A stretch of 6,459 nt of DNA from Patescibacteria group bacterium. Its GTDB lineage: Bacteria; Patescibacteriota; Minisyncoccia; Phycocordibacterales; PALSA-1337. The first letter of the stretch is position 1; every line of letters begins with the position of its first letter. Position numbers and translations under genes: made by a program. Location: the NCBI GenBank assembly GCA_030917665.1, contig JAUPUH010000060.1:1-6459 (forward strand), in the 5' to 3' direction. Below the pieces are notes generated by a model, which saw only the letters and a list, made by a program, of their open reading frames with translations, was not told the origin of the DNA and did no database searches. Below are positions 6,081 to 6,459 of the stretch, one piece after another.

Positions 6081-6459
6081 ATGCGGTCAGGCTATGAACT
6101 AGATGTGTATTTTGAAAGTAAGCGTTTTTGCGACCGGCTAAACTTCTTTCGTGAACTCGGAGAAGGTTACGATGTAGCTGGTGCTATTTTTATCGTTAAT
6201 CAATTTGAGCTTATGCAATATCACTATGGTATTATCCAACATTATGTTCAGACTGGTAATTATGATCCTAGTAAAACAAACCGACATCAGATTGAGATTA
6301 TCGATTACACAAACGCTCACTTAATAGGCCTACACTCTCAAGGACGAGACAAGCTAGACAGTCTGGGTTTATTGGCGCCCCAAGAAGGCGTTCACCTACT
6401 TTTACCCCCTGGCATGCGTCAAAAAGATCTTATTGAATATGTAAGCGATAAGCATTACT
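6081..6459 (+). CDS. Unrecognised protein, 3' end cut off by the window (126 aa visible)
   Basis: An open frame begins at ATG 6081 and continues without a stop to the edge. It reads MRSGYELDVYFESK at the start and LLLPPGMRQKDLIEYVSD near the visible end. The composition is protein-like: mixed acidic and basic residues, many tyrosine, phenylalanine and histidine residues (for example FELMQYHYGIIQHYVQ, about 48-63), and no low-complexity runs. No cofactor or catalytic motif is recognised, and no signal peptide or membrane span is seen. ATG 6081 is the first ATG in this frame; an in-frame TGA lies at 6039-6041. There is no Shine-Dalgarno sequence, but a TATACT hexamer at 6069-6074 would place the transcript start at or next to the ATG, so a leaderless message is possible. 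It is divergent from the HTH gene and may share its control. The competing reading on the opposite strand (6138-6320) is considered a shadow. Confidence 0.65.
   Translation, partial: MRSGYELDVYFESKRFCDRLNFFRELGEGYDVAGAIFIVNQFELMQYHYGIIQHYVQTGNYDPSKTNRHQIEIIDYTNAHLIGLHSQGRDKLDSLGLLAPQEGVHLLLPPGMRQKDLIEYVSDKHY

Noticed and set aside
6138..6320. 60-residue open frame on the - strand inside the right-edge gene
   Set aside because: The + strand frame is longer, open to the edge and has balanced composition; the - strand product is biased to I, N, L, S and T as expected of a shadow.
1..6459. CRISPR array, rRNA or insertion sequence
   Set aside because: No regularly spaced repeats, no rRNA-like stretches, and no transposase-like frame with terminal repeats were seen.

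Overview
This looks like an accessory or defence region of a bacterium of moderate GC content. The standard genetic code fits every frame. Nothing in the window fixes the taxon, and the smaller proteins are not ones I can place in a named family. Five protein genes are supported, and two of them are cut by the window edges.

Left part (1-3893, + strand): the 3' portion of a very large STAND-class NTPase gene. The frame is already open at the left edge, so the start codon and the N-terminal effector domain lie outside. Visible are a coiled-coil-like linker, Walker A, Walker B, an NPLFL-type lid motif, a long mid region and a C-terminal region of the kind found in Avs (AVAST) anti-phage ATPases.

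Middle part (3888-5352, - strand): a two-gene unit. A 93-residue single-pass membrane protein is followed after 7 bases by a 391-residue protein with four CxxC knuckles, probably two zinc ribbons. The zinc protein gene converges on the NTPase gene and their ends overlap by 6 bases. Ahead of the membrane-protein gene is a 326-base stretch without a convincing gene (5353-5678). It is packed with inverted repeats: a perfect 12-bp repeat, a 15-base dyad beside an extended -10 promoter, a hairpin at the predicted transcript start and a 7-bp hairpin just before the ribosome binding site. It reads as a long structured leader or a non-coding RNA/regulatory region.

Right part (5679-6459): a small helix-turn-helix protein (- strand), resembling phage terminase small subunits or resolvase-type HTH proteins. 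Only 27 bases separate it from a divergent gene (+ strand) that runs off the right edge and is unrecognised. A -10 hexamer in that gap would start the rightward transcript at its own ATG.

The NTPase is probably a phage sensor. The small membrane protein, the zinc-ribbon protein and the HTH protein are candidates for accessory or mobile-element functions. Their link to the NTPase is only by position, and the tail-to-tail arrangement shows they are not co-transcribed with it.
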